The position numbers were made by a program, and so were the translations under genes. A model generated the notes under the pieces. That model had not been told where the DNA came from. It made no database searches and was given only the letters and a program-made list of their open reading frames with translations. 64,000 nt of DNA from DT-110 sp030148525 (lineage in GTDB: Bacteria > Bacteroidota > Bacteroidia > Chitinophagales > Saprospiraceae), in contig OZ245751.1 of assembly GCA_965227445.1 (NCBI GenBank), forward strand, positions 4,464,001-4,528,000, read 5' to 3'. Numbering within the stretch: the first letter of the stretch is position 1; each line of letters opens with the position of its first letter. Of this stretch, positions 62,586 through 64,000 are shown piece after piece.

Positions 62586-63818
62586 ATGCGTCACCTCGAA
62601 GGCAAACGCATTATTGTAGCCATTTCCGGAAGCATTGCGGCTTACAAGATGGCAACTACCATTCGCCTGCTCATCAAGGCAGGGGCTGAGGTTCGCGTAC
62701 TCATGACACCGGCAGCGACGCACTTTATTACGCCTTTGACGCTTTCCACCTTGTCTAAAAACCCCGTGTTCTCGGAGGTCATTTCCGAAGAAAGTTGGAA
62801 TAATCACGTGGAGATGGGCTTGTGGGCCGACGCTATGCTCCTTGCCCCCGCCACCGCGAACACCCTGGCTCAGCTCGCCAACGGGTTGTGTGATACGATT
62901 GTGGCCGCTGTCTATCTGTCGGCACGTTGTCCGGTCTTTTTTGCGCCCGCTATGGACCTCGATATGTGGGCTCATCCGGCTACTCAGGCTAATGTGAAAC
63001 GCCTGATCGATCATGGGAATCACCTGATCCCGGTGGGCAATGGCGAATTGGCCAGCGGACTATCCGGCGAAGGCCGAATGGCGGAACCCGAGGATTTGGT
63101 CGGGCATTTGCACCACTTTTTTGGCGAAAGCCAGGGCAAGCCGGAAGTACAGCAAACCATGGCCGGCAAAAAAGTGCTGATCACTGCCGGTCCCACCCAT
63201 GAGCCCATTGATCCCGTTCGCTATATAGGCAATCGCTCATCCGGCAAAATGGGTGTCGCCCTGGCTCTGGAAGCAGCCAAAAGAGGCGCACATGTTCATT
63301 TAATCCTGGGTCCCAGTATATTGAACCCAGCGGCTGCTCATTTGCAGGTGACCAGGGTTGACACGGCCCGGGAGATGTTTAAAGCAGCTTCCGGAGCTTT
63401 TGAGCAATGTGACCTGGCGATTTTTGCAGCAGCCGTAGCTGATTACCGACCCGAACAGACGGCTGACCAAAAGATCAAGAAAACGGAGGACGCACTGCGC
63501 CTCGACCTGGTGATAAACCCCGATATAGCAGCTACACTGGGAAAACAAAAACAAGCACACCAGCGATTGATCGGATTTGCCCTGGAGACCCAGGCCGGTG
63601 AGGAGCACGCCCGCCAAAAACTCAACCGGAAAAACATGGATGCCATTGTCCTGAATACCCTCCAGGATGAGGGAGCAGGGTTCCAGCACGATACGAATAA
63701 GGTGTCAATCCTGACGGCCGCAGACAATAAGCTGCGCCGATTTGAGTTAAAAACAAAAGAACAGGTGGCTACAGACATTCTGGATGTTGCGGAGCAGTGG
63801 TGGCCAGTAAAAGGATAG
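62586..63818 (+). CDS. coaBC: bifunctional CoaBC (Dfp)
   Basis: Makes 4'-phosphopantetheine in two steps: CoaB joins Cys to 4'-phosphopantothenate, CoaC decarboxylates. 410 residues from the ATG at 62586 (MRHLEGKRIIVAISGSIAAYK). CoaC flavin domain about 1-180 with His74 in SWNNHVEMG, APATANTLAQLANGL and PAMDLDMW; CoaB about 190-400 with ITAGPTHEPIDPVRYIGNRS and AAVADYRPEQTADQKIKK. The substrate-clamp segment reads SGLSGEGRMAEP, with Ser where E. coli has the redox Cys. A hairpin motif copy (63123) lies in the linker. Confidence 0.95.
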   Translation: MRHLEGKRIIVAISGSIAAYKMATTIRLLIKAGAEVRVLMTPAATHFITPLTLSTLSKNPVFSEVISEESWNNHVEMGLWADAMLLAPATANTLAQLANGLCDTIVAAVYLSARCPVFFAPAMDLDMWAHPATQANVKRLIDHGNHLIPVGNGELASGLSGEGRMAEPEDLVGHLHHFFGESQGKPEVQQTMAGKKVLITAGPTHEPIDPVRYIGNRSSGKMGVALALEAAKRGAHVHLILGPSILNPAAAHLQVTRVDTAREMFKAASGAFEQCDLAIFAAAVADYRPEQTADQKIKKTEDALRLDLVINPDIAATLGKQKQAHQRLIGFALETQAGEEHARQKLNRKNMDAIVLNTLQDEGAGFQHDTNKVSILTAADNKLRRFELKTKEQVATDILDVAEQWWPVKG

Positions 63819-63825
63819 ATTTGCT

Positions 63826-64000
63826 ATGAGAAGGATAATACTCACTCTTATCGTTATTTCCTCGTTGATTTCGAGTACGGCCTTTGGGCAGGAATTTAAT
63901 TGCCAGGTGCGTATCAATACCCAAAAACTCCAAACGGTGGATCCTGCTGTTTTTGAAACACTGCAGCAGACTGTCCAGGAGTTTATGAATAATACGAAAT
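63826..64000 (+). CDS. DUF4835 (PorD-type) protein, 5' end
   Basis: Starts at the ATG at 63826, seven bases after coaBC, and runs off the window (58 codons). Signal peptide about 1-22 (ends STAFGQ), then EFNCQVRINTQKLQTVDP, which matches the start of DUF4835 proteins. These are linked to the type IX secretion system under the name PorD, and follow coaBC in many Bacteroidota. Identification rests on 35 mature residues and order. Confidence 0.75.
   Translation, partial: MRRIILTLIVISSLISSTAFGQEFNCQVRINTQKLQTVDPAVFETLQQTVQEFMNNTK

Overview
The window looks like a chromosomal piece of a Bacteroidota bacterium, most likely of the Saprospiria (Lewinella/Haliscomenobacter type). Pointers are a SusC/SusD pair, TonB receptors with N-terminal carboxypeptidase-like domains, a 1551-residue secreted protein with a type IX secretion (T9SS) sorting domain, the bamD-rpoZ-coaBC-DUF4835 order, promoter-like boxes fitting TAnnTTTG, and many intergenic palindromes and heptanucleotide repeats. 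No rRNA, tRNA, phage, transposase gene or CRISPR array was seen.

Layout. 1-7369: polysaccharide utilisation operon (3' end of a GH144-type glucanase, a tiny membrane protein, GH3 beta-glucosidase, SusC, SusD), predicted to act on beta-1,2-glucan. 7465-9320: transglutaminase-like lipoprotein, then a 262-bp structured element with terminal inverted repeats and a dispersed repeat. 9326-14525 (minus): EHP-repeat lipoprotein and the giant T9SS protein, separated by two long inverted repeats. 15072-24944 (minus): copper/silver efflux and metal-handling cluster (HYC_CC_PP protein, CusA, CusC, CusB, DUF2911 lipoprotein, BNR-type lipoprotein, a 43-residue Cys-rich membrane peptide, heavy-metal-binding lipoprotein). 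25055-25306: tandem 126-bp repeat. 25335-27851 (minus): hybrid sensor kinase. 28298-35701: large BNR propeller protein, MORN-like protein, HMA metal chaperone divergent from a TonB receptor, and a FemAB-like transferase. 35693-37503: truA and a PLP deaminase. 37504-38518: a 1-kb REP-like repeat array. 38519-43606 (minus): housekeeping run obgE, adk, NlpC/P60 lipoprotein, nitrilase-family amidase, rplY, prs. 43936-50869: NfeD-like protein, S9 peptidase, polyprenyl synthase, purple-acid-phosphatase-like protein, glyA. 51030-54577: TonB receptor, HMA-fold-like protein and exported truncated-haemoglobin lipoprotein behind a perfect 16-bp palindrome that looks like a metal-regulator operator. 54635-60971: M14 peptidase, fumarylacetoacetase, DacB, TraB/GumN, DUF3137. 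61336-64000: bamD, rpoZ, coaBC and the start of a DUF4835 (PorD-type) gene.

Four things stand out. (1) A short hairpin motif, T(3-6) then GSCGAAAGSC, occurs 11 times exactly on both strands, in genes and between them, in several reading frames, far above chance. (2) A TonB receptor, an HMA-like protein and a lipid-anchored truncated haemoglobin form a probable iron/haem-linked unit under one palindromic operator. (3) The copper cluster carries a BNR protein and a Cys-rich peptide not usual for Cus systems. (4) The 262-bp element folds into nested helices and several hairpins inside perfect 17-bp terminal repeats. All assignments come from reading the sequence; no database search was run.
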